Below are positions 62,871 to 64,000 of a stretch of 64,000 nucleotides of DNA, piece by piece; position 1 is the stretch's first letter, and the number at the start of each line of letters is the position of its first letter. The stretch comes from Peribacillus simplex. Its GTDB lineage: Bacteria; Bacillota; Bacilli; Bacillales; DSM-1321. Where the stretch lies: positions 1,116,001 through 1,180,000 of the forward strand of contig NZ_FTMX01000001.1 of NCBI RefSeq assembly GCF_900156045.1. The letters run 5' to 3'. The translations under genes were made by a program, and so were the position numbers. A model generated the notes under the pieces. That model was not told the origin of the DNA, ran no database searches, and saw only the letters and a list, made by a program, of their open reading frames with translations.

Positions 62871-64000
62871 GTCAATTACTATGGGGTACTCCAGAAAAGC
62901 TCCGTGCTTTGTTATGTGAACTTGTTAGCTGGGATAGCCGTACTCTTACACAAGGAGAACAATTGTTTCCGTATAAAGTGCAAGAGAAATTGAGGGAGCT
63001 TGATTATTTTAAAAGGAATCCGGCGCACTTATCGCTTCACGAGGCGGATTTAGGGAGGAACTTTGTCAATGCCTTTTATAAACATCCCGATAGCAAGGAG
63101 ACCGTTGTATTAATTAGCCATTTTGATACGGTTCATACTGAAGAATACGGTGATCTTGAGACACTTGCATTTCAACCAGAGGAGCTCACGAAAAAACTTC
63201 ATGACAGGAAAGATGAACTACCGGAAGAAGCGCGCATTGATCTTGAATCTGGAAAGTACTTGTTTGGCAGAGGAACGATGGATATGAAAATGGGTCTTGC
63301 CCTTCATATGGCTATCATCGAAAAGGCAAGCATCGAACAATGGCCGATCAATCTCCTGCTGTTAACGGTTCCTGATGAAGAAGTGAATTCTGCGGGAATG
63401 AGGGCTGCAGTTAAAGAACTTGTGACTTTACGTGATAAATATGGCCTTTCCTATAAAATGTTTTTTAATAGTGAACCGTCCTTTTCACAGAAACCGGGCG
63501 ATAATAGACATTATATTTATTCCGGAACTTTGGGGAAAATCATGCCCGCTGCCCTTTTTTATGGGAAAGAAACTCATGTAGGTGAGCCATTAAAGGGCAT
63601 GACGGCTAACTATATAGCCTCGTTCCTCACGCAGCTCATGGAGTGGAACACTCTTTTTCTGGAAAGTGATCTTGGTGAGGAGACACCTTTACCGGTATCG
63701 CTTCAGCAAAAAGATTTAAAACTACAATATTCAACTCAGACACCTTATCGGGCAGCCGCGCTTTATAATGTGTTCATTATGAAAAGGTCAGCTGCAGAAA
63801 TAATGGACCTATTCGAACAGGTTGCAAACGAAGCAGCGATGAAATGCAATGAATCTTATAAAGAGCTTTGTCTGCGTGAACAAATTGAAGGTGTAGGTAA
63901 AGTACAAGTATTGCGCTACGAAAAGTTACTTTCATATGCCGAGGGCAAATTTGGCGGGAGTTTTGTTGAGCAAATAAAGAGTGAAGTAAATGCGGATTTG
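62867..64000 (+). CDS. rocB: RocB-like M20-family peptidase/hydrolase, 3' end missing
   Basis: The first 378 residues of a protein that continues beyond the window. It starts MSQLLWGTPEKLRALLCELV and matches the arginine-utilisation protein RocB (about 560 residues). The M20 metal motifs are visible: His/Asp in LISHFDTVH, Asp in GRGTMDMKMG, and Glu-Glu in TVPDEEVNSAG. RocB belongs to the B. subtilis arginine catabolic regulon; its exact reaction is not settled to my knowledge. It overlaps the preceding gene by four bases. With a citrulline-forming enzyme next to it, citrulline or a related ureido compound is a candidate substrate. Confidence 0.88.
   Translation, partial: MSQLLWGTPEKLRALLCELVSWDSRTLTQGEQLFPYKVQEKLRELDYFKRNPAHLSLHEADLGRNFVNAFYKHPDSKETVVLISHFDTVHTEEYGDLETLAFQPEELTKKLHDRKDELPEEARIDLESGKYLFGRGTMDMKMGLALHMAIIEKASIEQWPINLLLLTVPDEEVNSAGMRAAVKELVTLRDKYGLSYKMFFNSEPSFSQKPGDNRHYIYSGTLGKIMPAALFYGKETHVGEPLKGMTANYIASFLTQLMEWNTLFLESDLGEETPLPVSLQQKDLKLQYSTQTPYRAAALYNVFIMKRSAAEIMDLFEQVANEAAMKCNESYKELCLREQIEGVGKVQVLRYEKLLSYAEGKFGGSFVEQIKSEVNADL

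Overview
The window looks like the chromosome of a spore-forming, low-to-medium GC member of the Bacillaceae, most like Peribacillus (the former Bacillus simplex group). Reasons: strong Shine-Dalgarno sequences with ATG/TTG/GTG starts, B. subtilis-type neighbourhoods (ypvA-ypwA-xpt-pbuX-bcsA-ypbQ-dynA-ypcP-ypdQ-ypeP-ypeQ), a spore germinant-receptor operon, a complete frl (fructosamine) locus, and a palindromic intergenic repeat of a type I associate with Bacillaceae. No rRNA, tRNA, CRISPR array, intact insertion sequence or prophage was found. Family names are assigned from motifs read by eye, without any database search.

Region 1 (1-24 kb) is mostly conserved core: cspC, a DinG/XPD-type helicase, an M32 carboxypeptidase, xpt-pbuX under a guanine riboswitch plus a PurBox, the type III polyketide synthase/methyltransferase pair bcsA-ypbQ, a small membrane protein behind two Fur boxes, the double dynamin dynA, a nucleotidyltransferase, a sulfurtransferase, 5'-3' exonuclease ypcP, two RNase H-fold genes, nsrR/hmp with NsrR operators, and proBA behind a proline T-box. 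A decayed cheX and the tail of an HD-GYP protein lie between these genes.

Region 2 (24-36.5 kb) is a catabolic island. A sigma-54 activator (PrpR-N, PAS, AAA+, Fis HTH) precedes a good -24/-12 promoter and eight co-directional genes: 2-hydroxyacid dehydrogenase, DUF3311 plus sodium:solute symporter, ThDP enzyme, amino-acid dehydrogenase, amino-acid permease, aldehyde dehydrogenase and a Rieske oxygenase. Together they could funnel a hydroxy acid and an amino acid into one 2-oxo acid, then decarboxylate and oxidise it. The substrate is unknown. This is the best candidate for an undescribed system.

Region 3 (36.5-46.7 kb) is accessory: a DUF5392-like gene, a small membrane-protein pair, tandem DUF2238/YjdF-like paralogues, a broken gerAB, a truncated acetyltransferase, palindromic repeats, an orphan sigma-54-like promoter, and an intact four-gene germinant-receptor operon in the order A-C-D-B.

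Region 4 (46.7-55.7 kb) is the frl locus (frlB, O, N, M, D and divergent frlR) with candidate FrlR operators. frlN is interrupted by an in-frame TAG. Two secreted M14 zinc carboxypeptidases follow.

Region 5 (55.7-64 kb) is an arginine/guanidino-compound region: a ureohydrolase and a divergent APC transporter, each with its own sigma-54 promoter; a rocG-type glutamate dehydrogenase with another; two small proteins; an IclR regulator; and an overlapping dimethylargininase-like/rocB pair that runs off the end of the window.
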